Assembly: GCF_030316825.1 (NCBI RefSeq)
Contig: NZ_JASZYU010000005.1
Location: 1 to 64,000 of the forward strand
DNA: 64,000 nucleotides
Source: Variovorax fucosicus
GTDB taxonomy: Bacteria > Pseudomonadota > Gammaproteobacteria > Burkholderiales > Burkholderiaceae_C
Direction of reading: 5' to 3'
Made by a program: the position numbers and the translations under genes. Below, in pieces: positions 42,625 to 51,043 of the stretch. Below the pieces are notes generated by a model. That model had not been told where the DNA came from and ran no database searches. It worked only from the letters and a program-made list of their open reading frames with translations. The first letter of the stretch is position 1, and the number at the start of each line of letters is the position of its first letter.

Positions 42625-44631
42625 TCACACCGTTGCGTGCGCGTCCTCTTGGGCTTCGGCATCAGCCTGCCCCTCAGCAAGCGGTTCAGCGCCTGCAACG
42701 TCAACTGCCACTGCCTCCTGGGCGCGGAACATCGCGGGCAGCCAGCCTGTACCCGCCGCCAGCCGCTCGGCCTCGCTGGCGATCTGCGCCTTCTTGAGTT
42801 TGCCGAGCCGGTTCACCTCACCGCACGCGAAGGTGTGCACCCCTTCCAGTGCCTTGGCCTTGGAAACGTGATCGAAGTAGCCCGCTGCGGTCGGTGTCCA
42901 CCACGCGTGCATGTCCAGCCCCACGGCCTGCGCCAGCGCAGCAGCCGGGGCCTCGTCCTCACGCGAGGCGATGGCCGTTACCGTAAAGCCCACGCACACC
43001 GCCAGCAACGACAGCTGTTCCTGTTGTGGCATTGCCAGCAACTCAGCGAACAGCGCATTCGGGTCGTGGGGCAGGCGTTCAGCCCAAGCCTCTCGCACCT
43101 GCCGCATCCCCACAGCAGCCGGTGCCTCGGCCACGTCTGGGGCGTACTGCTCCAGCCTGTCTTGCGGATTGGCGGTGATGTTGATGGGCGAACCGTAGTG
43201 CGCGTCATGAATGACGCGCAATGCAAGCCGATGCACCACGGCGACCAAGGCCACCTGCGGGTGCCGAGCAACTTCCGCCTGAAGGGCGGCGGTTCGATGG
43301 GCACTCAGACGCTTGACCAGCCTCTCAGAAATGGTTAGTTTGGCTTCCTGCTGTTCGCCGCCCCCTTTGGTTTCGTCATCCGGACTGTGCCCATCACGCT
43401 CCTGCTGCCGCAGCGTCTTGGCCTGCTCTTCGCGCAGCAGCCCACGATGCACGATCACACCGCCCATGTGGTCGAGCGACACCACAGCCCCCGCCGCCGC
43501 CATCGTGCGTGGCGGATAGACCACCAGCGTGCGTTCGATGGCTTCGAGTTCGTTGCCCAGACCGTCCATCTCGTCCTGCGCAGCCTGCGCCTGCTCGTCC
43601 GTCATGTCCTCGTTCTCGTCGTCGAGGCGGTCTTGCAGCTTACGTTGCAGCGCTTCGAGCTTGGCGATGCGCTTGGTCTCGGCCTTGCTCGGCTCGCGCC
43701 GCTTGCTGCGCATGCGCTGGAACTGGTGCAGGTCGGCGTAGGTGGCACGCGGGGCCACGTCCACCCAACCCCAGCCCTCTGCCTGTACCTGCTCGGCCAT
43801 CGGCGCGAGCCGGTCTTTCGCCAACGACTCAAGCAGGGCCGCGTCCGTGAGAAAGATGCCGTTCTGTTCATCCGCGAACAAGTCACGCCGCACAGCGCCG
43901 CCAGCCTGCTCGTAGACCGGAACCCCTACGAACTTCGCCAGCGCATCGCGGTTCGCATCGATTTCCTCGTGCGTGAGGTGATCGCGCAGCGCCTCCGGAC
44001 TGCGCTGCCACTGCGGGGACGCATAGAACGCCGCTTCCTGTGCCGCATGGTCGTCGGTGATGGCAAGCGCCATCAGCTGCTCCAGCGTCACTGCATCAAT
44101 CCGGTAGTCGGCCAGCAGGCGCGGCGAGACGTTGGCGAGCTTCAACCGCCGCTGCACAACCAACGGGGTCACGCCGAAGTCGGCGGCAATGTCCTCGATG
44201 GGCCGTCCCTCGGCCACCAGATCGGCGAAAGCCTCGAACTGGTCGGCCGGGTGCATGGCCTCGCGCTGCACGTTCTCGGTCAGGCTTACCGTGCGCGCCG
44301 CCGCATCAGACCCCAGCAGGCAGGCCACCTCGAAGTCCTTGGCGAGCTTGCGCCGCTTGACCAGCAGCTTGAGCGCGGCGAGGCGACGGCGACCGGCCAC
44401 AACCTCGTAGTGCTCGCCATCAGCGGCCAGCACCACATTGAGGTTTTGCAGCAAGCCCACACGGGCGATGCTCGCGGCCAGTTCGGGAATCGACGTGCCG
44501 CCGCTCTTGCGCACGTTGCGGCTGGAAGGCCGCAGCTTGGACAGCGGAATCAGCAGCAGTTCCTGCGCAGCCGTGACGGCTGCGACAGCAGCGGCGACGG
44601 CAGTGGTTTCGTGAAGGGTAGCGGTGTTCAT
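42625..44631 (-). CDS. parB: ParB/RepB/Spo0J family partition protein (large ICE type)
   Basis: The 668-residue protein has an N-terminal ParB/Srx-like CTPase domain (LLLIPLSKLRPSSRNVRKSG, then HYEVVAGRRRLAALKLL) with the phosphate motif in SLTENVQREAMHPADQFEAF (GENIQR equivalent, about residues 113-132). A KorB-type HTH (IEDIAADFGVTPLVVQRRLK) follows, then a long Glu/Lys-rich coiled-coil region and a C-terminal domain unique to ICE ParB proteins. It binds centromere-like sites on the element and, in relatives, represses element promoters. It is usual in length for Tn4371-type elements. Confidence 0.92.
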   Translation of the reverse strand: MNTATLHETTAVAAAVAAVTAAQELLLIPLSKLRPSSRNVRKSGGTSIPELAASIARVGLLQNLNVVLAADGEHYEVVAGRRRLAALKLLVKRRKLAKDFEVACLLGSDAAARTVSLTENVQREAMHPADQFEAFADLVAEGRPIEDIAADFGVTPLVVQRRLKLANVSPRLLADYRIDAVTLEQLMALAITDDHAAQEAAFYASPQWQRSPEALRDHLTHEEIDANRDALAKFVGVPVYEQAGGAVRRDLFADEQNGIFLTDAALLESLAKDRLAPMAEQVQAEGWGWVDVAPRATYADLHQFQRMRSKRREPSKAETKRIAKLEALQRKLQDRLDDENEDMTDEQAQAAQDEMDGLGNELEAIERTLVVYPPRTMAAAGAVVSLDHMGGVIVHRGLLREEQAKTLRQQERDGHSPDDETKGGGEQQEAKLTISERLVKRLSAHRTAALQAEVARHPQVALVAVVHRLALRVIHDAHYGSPINITANPQDRLEQYAPDVAEAPAAVGMRQVREAWAERLPHDPNALFAELLAMPQQEQLSLLAVCVGFTVTAIASREDEAPAAALAQAVGLDMHAWWTPTAAGYFDHVSKAKALEGVHTFACGEVNRLGKLKKAQIASEAERLAAGTGWLPAMFRAQEAVAVDVAGAEPLAEGQADAEAQEDAHATV

Positions 44632-45271
44632 ATTTGAAAACTCCTGTCCCGTGTCGGGACCTTGAAAATGAAGAAAAAAAAAGCGGAAGGGGGTTCAAGA
44701 TGTCGGTGTCTGCATGCGCGGCTCTCCTGTGGTTCCCCACCCCAGCCGGATTCCAAGATTCGGAGCCCGGTGTTGGCTTCGGTGGGTTCGGCGCAGTGAC
44801 CTGGGCTGGTCGCCGTTGCCGCCGTCTTTCCTGAGTTCATCGCCCGCGAAAAACCGGGCCGGCGGGGACTGGCCGTCAAGGAAACAAGCGCAGGGTTGGG
44901 GCGGCCCGCAGCCGAAGGCGAGGACACGGCCCTGCGCGCCTTGACGGCCAGGCCTCGGTGGCTACGGTCGCGGGATCAGCGATGAGGGAAGGGAAAGACG
45001 GATTCCCGGCCAACGGCCAGGGAAGCGACGGACCCACGGCCGCGCGGCGAGCGCCACCGCGTGTCGTGGGCACGCCTAGCTGGAGGTGAACAAGCGCGGA
45101 GCGCGCTTCGGCAATGTGCGCTGGCCGATCAGGCGCCGCCTGTTCGGCGGCATCGAGGGGCGCCAAGCTTGCGCGGCGGGGATTGGCTTTAGCCAGTCCC
45201 CTGGAGACCCCCGACCACGCGCGCAGCGCGCACGACAAAGAAAGAATCAAAGGGCCCGCAGGCCCTTTGTG
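44632..45271. other. Gene-free GC-rich gap between parB and radC
   Basis: About 640 bases hold no credible gene. Features seen are an A9 run at 44674-44682 close to the parB start and repeated GGCCGTCAAGG/CCTTGACGGCC words at about 44872 and 44939. These words form an inverted pair of 11 bases and could pair over about 60 bases. RadC's terminator lies at the right edge. Confidence 0.45.
45249..45268 (-). terminator. Rho-independent terminator of radC
   Basis: AAAGGGCC and GGCCCTTT enclose a CGCA loop three bases past the RadC stop; on the minus strand TTTGATTCTTTC follows. Confidence 0.7.
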
Positions 45272-45781
45272 TCACAGCAACCCGCGCTCCGCAAAGCTCA
45301 GCACGTCGCGGCCCGCGACGATCAGGTGGTCCAGCACGCGCACGTCCACCAGCGCCAGCGCCGCTTTCAGCGTCTGCGTCAGGTGCTCATCGGCCCGCGA
45401 AGGCTCGGCGACCCGTGATGGATGGTTGTGCACCAGGACCAGCGCCGCCGCATTGCGCGCCAGCGACTCCTTGACCACCTCCCGCGGATAGACCGACGCC
45501 TGGCTCACCGTGCCGCGGAACAGTTCGACGTATTCGATCAGCCGGTTCTGCGCATCGAGCAGCAGCACCGCGAACACCTCATGCTCCAGCGCTCCGAGCT
45601 TGACGCACAGGAAGTCGCGCACCACCTGCGGCGACGACAGCACCTCGCGCCCCTGCAACTGCTGCCCCAGCAGCCGCTGCGCGGCCTGCAGCACCTCGCC
45701 GGTATCGGCCGGCCGGTAGTCGCCCGCGACATCGCGGACCAGAAGAACGGAAGAATCAAAAGAAAAGAGATCGTGTGCCAT
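45272..45781 (-). CDS. radC: RadC family JAB-domain protein
   Basis: The 169-residue protein has the RadC/YeeS JAMM metalloprotease-like core: LGALEHEVFAVLLLDAQNRL (the Glu at about 66-68), then LVHNHPS.....PSRAD with metal ligands His118, His120 and Asp131. The Gly normally following HNHPS is Arg here. RadC-like proteins are common in genomic islands and their function is unresolved. In Tn4371-type elements it sits near the variable cargo, as here. Its leader repeats that of the DUF2958 gene at 39393. Confidence 0.92.
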   Translation of the reverse strand: MAHDLFSFDSSVLLVRDVAGDYRPADTGEVLQAAQRLLGQQLQGREVLSSPQVVRDFLCVKLGALEHEVFAVLLLDAQNRLIEYVELFRGTVSQASVYPREVVKESLARNAAALVLVHNHPSRVAEPSRADEHLTQTLKAALALVDVRVLDHLIVAGRDVLSFAERGLL

Positions 45782-45798
45782 CGTCGGCTCCGTGAATC

Positions 45799-45947
45799 GG
45801 GCGGGATTGCCCGAGACCGGCACCAGCACGGCGCAGCGCAGTGGTCAGGGTTCGAAGACGGCCGCCAGGACGCAAGCGCACAAGGTGCGCGCAGACCTTG
45901 ACGACGAGAACGGCGTGCTACGGTGTAGGGAACAGCAAGCCAGCCCA
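45799..45947 (-). repeat. Leader repeat copy B (upstream of radC)
   Basis: Counterpart of 39764-39913, with the same order of words: GGGCGGGATTGCCCGAGACC, GCGCAGACCTTGACG, GAGAACGGCGTG, GGGAACAGCAAGCCAGCCC. Both begin about 20 bases before a minus-strand start codon, so the unit is probably a promoter-leader module that was duplicated. Confidence 0.7.
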
Positions 45948-46143
45948 CCCCCTCACCCATCGGCAAGCGGAGCGCGCAGGCGGGAACGCAGAGACGGCCG
46001 GAGGCGTCAGGGATCAAAGCCGAATGGCCGCGACTCGGCACGAGGCGCGGGGCAACGCCCGCGAGCCCGGCGGCATCCAGTGCCGTGACGCCAAAATGGC
46101 GCCGCCGAGCAACCAGTTCCCGCCCACGCCGAAGCTGGATAAA

Positions 46144-46175
46144 ACTACAGTAGTCCGTTACAATACATCACAGCG
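46144..46175 (+). promoter_or_regulatory. Promoter and dyad of the DUF5131-TcmP operon
   Basis: ACTAC-A-GTAGT (46144-46154) is followed by a strong -10 element TACAAT at about 46160-46165, 19 bases before ATG 46184. CAGTAG and GTTACA words recur in the hsdS promoter region at 56014-56036. Confidence 0.5.
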
Positions 46176-46183
46176 AGTTGCCA

Positions 46184-47047
46184 ATGGGAAAAGAAACAAG
46201 CATCGAGTGGACACACCACACCTTCAACCCCTGGTGGGGTTGCGTGCGCGTGTCCGCTGCTTGCGACCATTGCTACGCGGAGACTTGGGCCAAACGCTTG
46301 GGCGAGGATGTCTGGGGTGCGAAGTCCGAGCGCCGGTTCTTTGGCGACGCCCATTGGAAAGAACCACTGAAATGGGATCGCGAAGCCAGGGCTCAAAACG
46401 TCCGGCGACGCGTGTTCTGCGCGTCCATGGCGGATGTCTTCGAGAACCGCAAAGATCTGATCCCGCACCGGCTGCGTCTCCTCGAACTCATCGATGCAAC
46501 ACCGCATCTGGATTGGTTGCTGCTCACGAAGCGAATCCATCTGGTTCGCAAGCAATTGCCGAAGGGCTACCAACTGCCGTCAAACGTTTGGCTCGGCGCA
46601 ACCGTAGAGAACCAGGCTGCCGCCGGCAAGCGCTTGAAGTACCTTATGGAATTCACGACGCCATCGGTTCGCTTCCTCTCTTGCGAACCATTGCTCGGCC
46701 CCCTGGATCTGCGAGAGTGGCTTCAAATCGGCGCCACAGGAACGCGAGTGGACTGGGTCATCGCCGGCGGCGAGTCCGGTCCAGGTTCACGGCCTATGGA
46801 ACCCCAGTGGCCTGAGGACCTACGCAAACAATGCAACTCAGCCGGCGTAGCATTTCACTTCAAACAATGGGGCCACTGGGCCCCCATTGAACAAGCCGCA
46901 AATGCTTTGACGGCGCGCACCGCGATCCATATCGTTCGGCGCGATGGCTCGGAGGTCAAGCTGGCTGCAGTCGGAAAAGGGAAAGCCGGACGCTCGCTGG
47001 GTGGTCGCCACTGGGACCAATTTCCAAGTCCAGGCAGGCCGGTTTAG
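46184..47047 (+). CDS. DUF5131 / phage Gp37-Gp68 family three-Cys protein
   Basis: The 287-residue protein begins IEWTHHTFNPWWGC and has the hallmark cysteine cluster Cys20, Cys27, Cys30 (FNPWWGCVRVSAACDHCYAE), the pattern C-x6-C-x2-C of a radical-SAM-like iron-sulphur site. Later blocks VFCASMADVFE, DWLLLTKR, NVWLGATVEN and WVIAGGESGPGSRPM are fully conserved for the family. These proteins are found in phages and genome islands beside TcmP genes and are suspected to modify nucleic acid or a small molecule in phage conflict. It is followed 34 bases later by a TcmP gene. A TTG two codons earlier is an alternative start. Confidence 0.9.
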   Translation: MGKETSIEWTHHTFNPWWGCVRVSAACDHCYAETWAKRLGEDVWGAKSERRFFGDAHWKEPLKWDREARAQNVRRRVFCASMADVFENRKDLIPHRLRLLELIDATPHLDWLLLTKRIHLVRKQLPKGYQLPSNVWLGATVENQAAAGKRLKYLMEFTTPSVRFLSCEPLLGPLDLREWLQIGATGTRVDWVIAGGESGPGSRPMEPQWPEDLRKQCNSAGVAFHFKQWGHWAPIEQAANALTARTAIHIVRRDGSEVKLAAVGKGKAGRSLGGRHWDQFPSPGRPV

Positions 47048-47081
47048 CAACCACCGCCCAATACCGCAGAAAGGCTCGCTC

Positions 47082-48362
47082 TTGGCACAGAACCACTATG
47101 ACTGGGCAGACGGACCTGCGGAGCTTGACGCGCACAGCCTGACAAAGCATGAGGTACTGGTCGGATATCTTCTTCGCTATTTCGAGCAGCGGACGCTCAA
47201 TGCGCGCGGCCGGGAAAGACTGCGCATCACGCTTGTGGACGGGTTCTGCGGTGGTGGTCTCTACACGATCCGGGGAAAGCAGCAGGAAGTCCTTGGCTCC
47301 CCGCTTCGCATGTTGGCAGCTGTCGAGGAAGCTCGCGTCCTGATCAACCTGGGGCGGACCAAACCCATCGAACTGGATGTTCAGTACGTGTTCATCGACA
47401 AGGATGCACGCGCGCTTTCTCACCTCACCAAGGTTCTCAACGATCGAGGATACGGTGCTGAGATCAATCGCTCCATTCATCTCATGCGGGATGAGTTTGC
47501 AGCGGCATCGCCCGCAGTTCTGAAACTCGTCAAGGACCATACACCGCGCGCGACGACGGCCCTCTTCTTTCTGGATCAGTACGGCTACAGCGATGTGCCT
47601 GCACCGCTGATCCAGCGAATCTTCTCGGAGCTTCCTGGTAGCGAGGTGGTACTGACCTTTCACGTCTCTTCGTTCGCGACATATACCAACGACGAATTCA
47701 CGGACCATGTCTCCGGAAAACTGGCCATAGATATCCGATCCGCGCTGGGCGGAAAGTCGATCGAGCAGATCAAGGAGGATGATGCCGATTGGCGCCGCTT
47801 CATTCAGGCAGCGCTGTACCAGGCATTGGTTCGCAATTGCGGCGCAGAGTATTTCACCCCGTTCTTCATTCGCGGCGAAGGAAGCGGTCACGGCGAGTAC
47901 TGGTTGGTTCATCTTTCGCGGCATCCGCGCGCGCAGGATGTCATGAAGCAGGTGCATTGGAAGCACCAGAACCACTTTATCCACTACGGCGGCCCCGGCT
48001 TGGACATGCTCGCGACCCATACCATGGGTTTCAGACAGGAGTTCAATGGTGGCTTCTGCTTCGATGACGTTGCGCAGCGGCAGTCGGCCGAGGCACTGGT
48101 TCAACAACTCGCTCAAAATATCTTCAAGCGCGATCAGCCAGTCCGTATGGGAGAACTGTTTTCCTCTACCTGCAATACCTCACCCGGCACTTCGACTATG
48201 TACAAGGAAGCCCTCGAAGTGCTGGTCGGTGATCAGGACATCGTGATCAAGTCAGAAGATGGAACCGCGCGGAAGCGAGCTAGGTACATAAGCGATACCG
48301 ACTGGATCGAACGCAGCCGTCAGTCGGCGCTGTTCAGTCGTCCGTCGGGAGATCAGGCATGA
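47082..48362 (+). CDS. tcmP: Three-Cys-motif partner protein TcmP (first copy)
   Basis: The 426-residue product probably starts at TTG 47082 (AAAGG eight bases before). TcmP proteins normally begin HYDW.......D.HSLTKHEVL, which is seen directly after this start, whereas the longer in-frame extension has no family likeness. Motifs include ITLVDGFCGGGLY (Rossmann-like Gly loop reminiscent of methyltransferases), FFLDQYGYSDVP and FIHYGGPGLDML. The role is unknown but always tied to the three-Cys protein encoded just upstream. Its stop overlaps the second tcmP start by four bases. Confidence 0.85.
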   Translation: MAQNHYDWADGPAELDAHSLTKHEVLVGYLLRYFEQRTLNARGRERLRITLVDGFCGGGLYTIRGKQQEVLGSPLRMLAAVEEARVLINLGRTKPIELDVQYVFIDKDARALSHLTKVLNDRGYGAEINRSIHLMRDEFAAASPAVLKLVKDHTPRATTALFFLDQYGYSDVPAPLIQRIFSELPGSEVVLTFHVSSFATYTNDEFTDHVSGKLAIDIRSALGGKSIEQIKEDDADWRRFIQAALYQALVRNCGAEYFTPFFIRGEGSGHGEYWLVHLSRHPRAQDVMKQVHWKHQNHFIHYGGPGLDMLATHTMGFRQEFNGGFCFDDVAQRQSAEALVQQLAQNIFKRDQPVRMGELFSSTCNTSPGTSTMYKEALEVLVGDQDIVIKSEDGTARKRARYISDTDWIERSRQSALFSRPSGDQA

Positions 48363-49204
48363 GTTTTCAGCTCGCGCAGGACGCCGATCCGCTGCCATTG
48401 TTACCTGTGGAACTGGGACGCGCTGGGGAAGGCGTTGGCCGTTGGGTTCCGGAGATGAAACACACCTTCCTGGCCAAGTATGTCGAGGGCACTCGGCGGG
48501 CCAGAGAGAAATTCAAGCAACGTGTGTACGTGGATCTATTCAGCGGTCCCGGTCGTATTCAGGTCAAGGGAGAGACGATGACGCGTCCTGGTGGCGCTCA
48601 GATCGCTTGGCAACACTCTCGTCGCGATGGCGCAGATTTCACGGCGTGTCTTGTCGGCGATCTAGACGCCGCGCGAGCATCGGCATGCGCCGAGCGATTG
48701 CTCGCCATGGGTGCACCAGCGCGCGCATTTCCGGGCGCCGCGGAAGCGACCGTCGATCAAGTGCTCAAGGTCATTCCCAGCAACGCGCTGTGTCTCGCCT
48801 ACCTGGACCCGTACAACCTTGAGTACCTTTCATTCAGCGTCATCGAGAAGCTGGCGCGCCTGACGTACATCGACTTCGCCGTGCACTTCAGCACTATGGA
48901 CCTGAGACGCAATGTGCTGATGGAATACAACCCGGAGCGTGCGCGCTTCGACGCTGCGGCACCGGGCTGGCGACAGCATGTGGATCCCGCCGCCTTCGTG
49001 CGCGGCGACGCCGACGAAGCATTCTTCGACTACTGGTGCGGCTTGGTAAGAGGCCTTGGCTTCTCCATCAGCCAACGTATGCCCCTTGTCCGCGACTAGG
49101 GAAATCGGCCCCTTTACCACCTGGTTTTCTTCAGCCGCCACGAACTTCCGAACAGGATCTGGGGTGATGTGGCGCAAGGTGTCAATCGTGAGTTCGACTT
49201 CTAG
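48359..49204 (+). pseudogene. tcmP: Second TcmP-like gene interrupted by an in-frame amber codon
   Basis: The open frame from ATG 48359 encodes 246 residues with TcmP features: WVPEMKHTFLAKYVEGTRRA, VYVDLFSGPGRIQV and LAYLDPYNLEYLSFSVIEKL. TAG at 49097-49099 interrupts it. The same frame then continues without shift for 34 codons (GNRPLYHLVFFSRHELPNRI, then the tail) to a second stop at 49204, and this is the conserved end of TcmP proteins. So one base change separates it from a 281-codon gene. It is translationally coupled to the first tcmP (ATGA overlap). It may be truncated but active, or inactivated. Confidence 0.8.
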
Positions 49205-49350
49205 GGTTCGACTTGCCTTTCAAGCTGCTCGATGACGCGGCGGCGGTCCGCCGAGACGCCAGGACGGGTTGCTGTCGGGCCGCTGTCGTGGTGACGATGG
49301 TCACCCATTCCCATACTGCATTGCACCGACCAACGACAATGGAGCTGCAA

Positions 49351-50046
49351 ATGAATGCCACCGAACAAGCGCCACAGGCGCGCCTGCTGACCCCTGCAGA
49401 ACTGGGCCTGTGCGTCCGGCTGTTCCGGGAAGTGCGCCAATGGTCTCAGGAGCAACTGGCGGAAATTTCCGGCCTGAACGTCCGCACCATCCAACGGGTC
49501 GAGCAGAGCCAGGCGGCGAGTCTGGACACGCGCCGAGCACTGGCCCGCGCGTTCGATTTCGAGGACGTGGACGTTCTGAACAAGCCCTTCACGATCCCGA
49601 CCGAAGCGGAACTCAAGGCTCAGAAGGAGAAGTTCGACCGCGAGCACGTCACACTGACCGCATTGCCCCTCACGACGGGCAAGCAGTTGGCGAAGCTTGT
49701 CGAACTCCACATGATGGATCTGTCAGAGCCCGGTTTCGAGCTCAGCCGCGAGGCCGACGAGACGTTCGCCGAGCTGGTGGACTACTTCCGCGACTACCGC
49801 GACTGCGCAGACGCGTACACCGAGACGACGAAGTTCGAGGTGTATGACGAGCTGCAGGCGCGGATCGACGCGCTGAAAACGCTCGGCGTCTCGCTGCGCT
49901 ATGCCGAGCGCAAGATGCAAGTGAAGTGGGGGACGGATTCGGACGCCAAGCCCATGCCGGTCAGCGTGCTCTACGTTGTCGCGTTCCCGCTCGGCAAAGA
50001 GCCGGAGCAGTTCGCGACGCCGAAATCTGGCGGGATTCGGCTTTAG
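49351..50046 (+). CDS. XRE family regulator with a C-terminal extension
   Basis: The 231-residue protein starts at 49351 (GGAG seven bases upstream). An N-terminal XRE HTH covers about residues 10-65: LCVRLFREVRQWSQEQLAEI, SGLNVRTIQRVEQSQAASLD. The remaining 160 residues form an uncharacterised helical region (ELVDYFRDYRDCADAYTETT). XRE proteins of this build occur in defence and toxin-antitoxin loci, often with no partner identified. It converges with the HEPN-like gene, with 73 bases between, and may regulate either neighbouring defence module. Confidence 0.82.
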   Translation: MNATEQAPQARLLTPAELGLCVRLFREVRQWSQEQLAEISGLNVRTIQRVEQSQAASLDTRRALARAFDFEDVDVLNKPFTIPTEAELKAQKEKFDREHVTLTALPLTTGKQLAKLVELHMMDLSEPGFELSREADETFAELVDYFRDYRDCADAYTETTKFEVYDELQARIDALKTLGVSLRYAERKMQVKWGTDSDAKPMPVSVLYVVAFPLGKEPEQFATPKSGGIRL

Positions 50047-50119
50047 CCGAAGTCTCGCATTCGCAACTGGTCGCGCGAACGCCTCGTCGAACCTGGTTCA
50101 TGGGGCTCACACGCACTGG

Positions 50120-51037
50120 TCATGGCGCGGCCAAGTTCAGTCCATGTCGCTGCCACGTGTTGACCGGCGAGCGAACGTAGTCACAACCATCCGCTCCCAG
50201 CAGCGCCACGACAAACCGGCAGACCAGTGCCCGCATTTCGAGCGTGAGGTTCTGATTGGCTCCCGCCCCATGGACGGCGAAGCCCAGGGGCTCTCCCATG
50301 AACAGGGCTTCATGCACCGTCTCGTTGCGCAGCGACGCGACTTCAGCGCCGGACGCGGGGTCAGCCCAGGCCGGAGTGGGCATGCCGAACGCATCGCACA
50401 TCCACTTCACGCGGCCAGCATGACGAACGGGCCGGGTAGGTCTTTTGACGGCCTTGGCGAGTGCGAAACACACATCGATCGCCGTGTACAGCAGGATGAA
50501 CCGCCCGAATTCAAGATGCCGCGGGTTCTGGCCCAGAAACAGAGCGTGGACGGCGGCCGCGATCAACCTGGCGCGGTCCGGGGACGACCGATGGAGCGTC
50601 CAGTAGGTCTCGGCCAGGTCGAGCGCGTCGGCGAGTCCCCGACCGAGCATCACGAAGTCGACGAGCTTGCCCGGCTTGATGGGCGTCGCGTCGACGAAAC
50701 CGGCTTCCGTCGCGGTCAGCCGCATTCCCGTGAAGAACGACAAGGCCCACAGGTGGAAGGTGAGGTGGTCGTGTCCCTCGCACAGCGCGTGCGCAATCAC
50801 GTGCGTTTTCGGGAGTCCGAAGACGCGAGTCGAGTACGGGCGTTGGTGGACGCCGCCGCCCAAATTGCTAACGAGCTGCGGCGGCGCATAGATCCAGTCC
50901 TGGTCCAAGGTCTCGCTGCTTTCGATGTCCGCTTTCGCCGAGGCGATGCCGGGCAGCGCCGAAATCGAAACCGGTCCCGATGACAACGCGATCAAGTCAG
51001 GGTGATAGCCAAACTCCATGCGGCATATGGACGTCAT
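50120..51037 (-). CDS. HEPN-like protein of unknown function, last gene of a putative defence operon
   Basis: The 305-residue protein has no known family I can name. It is helical, and near the C-terminus the segment EVASLRNETVHEALFMGEPL contains R-x4-H (about Arg237 to His242), the catalytic signature of HEPN ribonucleases, in the usual LRNxxxH setting. The N-terminal half shows VFGLPKTHVIAHALCEGHDH and HLWALSFFTGMRL. It starts 6 bases after the stop of the nuclease-NTPase gene, so the two are coupled. An RNase effector triggered by the NTPase partner is a reasonable inference. Confidence 0.55.
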   Translation of the reverse strand: MTSICRMEFGYHPDLIALSSGPVSISALPGIASAKADIESSETLDQDWIYAPPQLVSNLGGGVHQRPYSTRVFGLPKTHVIAHALCEGHDHLTFHLWALSFFTGMRLTATEAGFVDATPIKPGKLVDFVMLGRGLADALDLAETYWTLHRSSPDRARLIAAAVHALFLGQNPRHLEFGRFILLYTAIDVCFALAKAVKRPTRPVRHAGRVKWMCDAFGMPTPAWADPASGAEVASLRNETVHEALFMGEPLGFAVHGAGANQNLTLEMRALVCRFVVALLGADGCDYVRSPVNTWQRHGLNLAAP

Positions 51038-51043
51038 ACGCAA

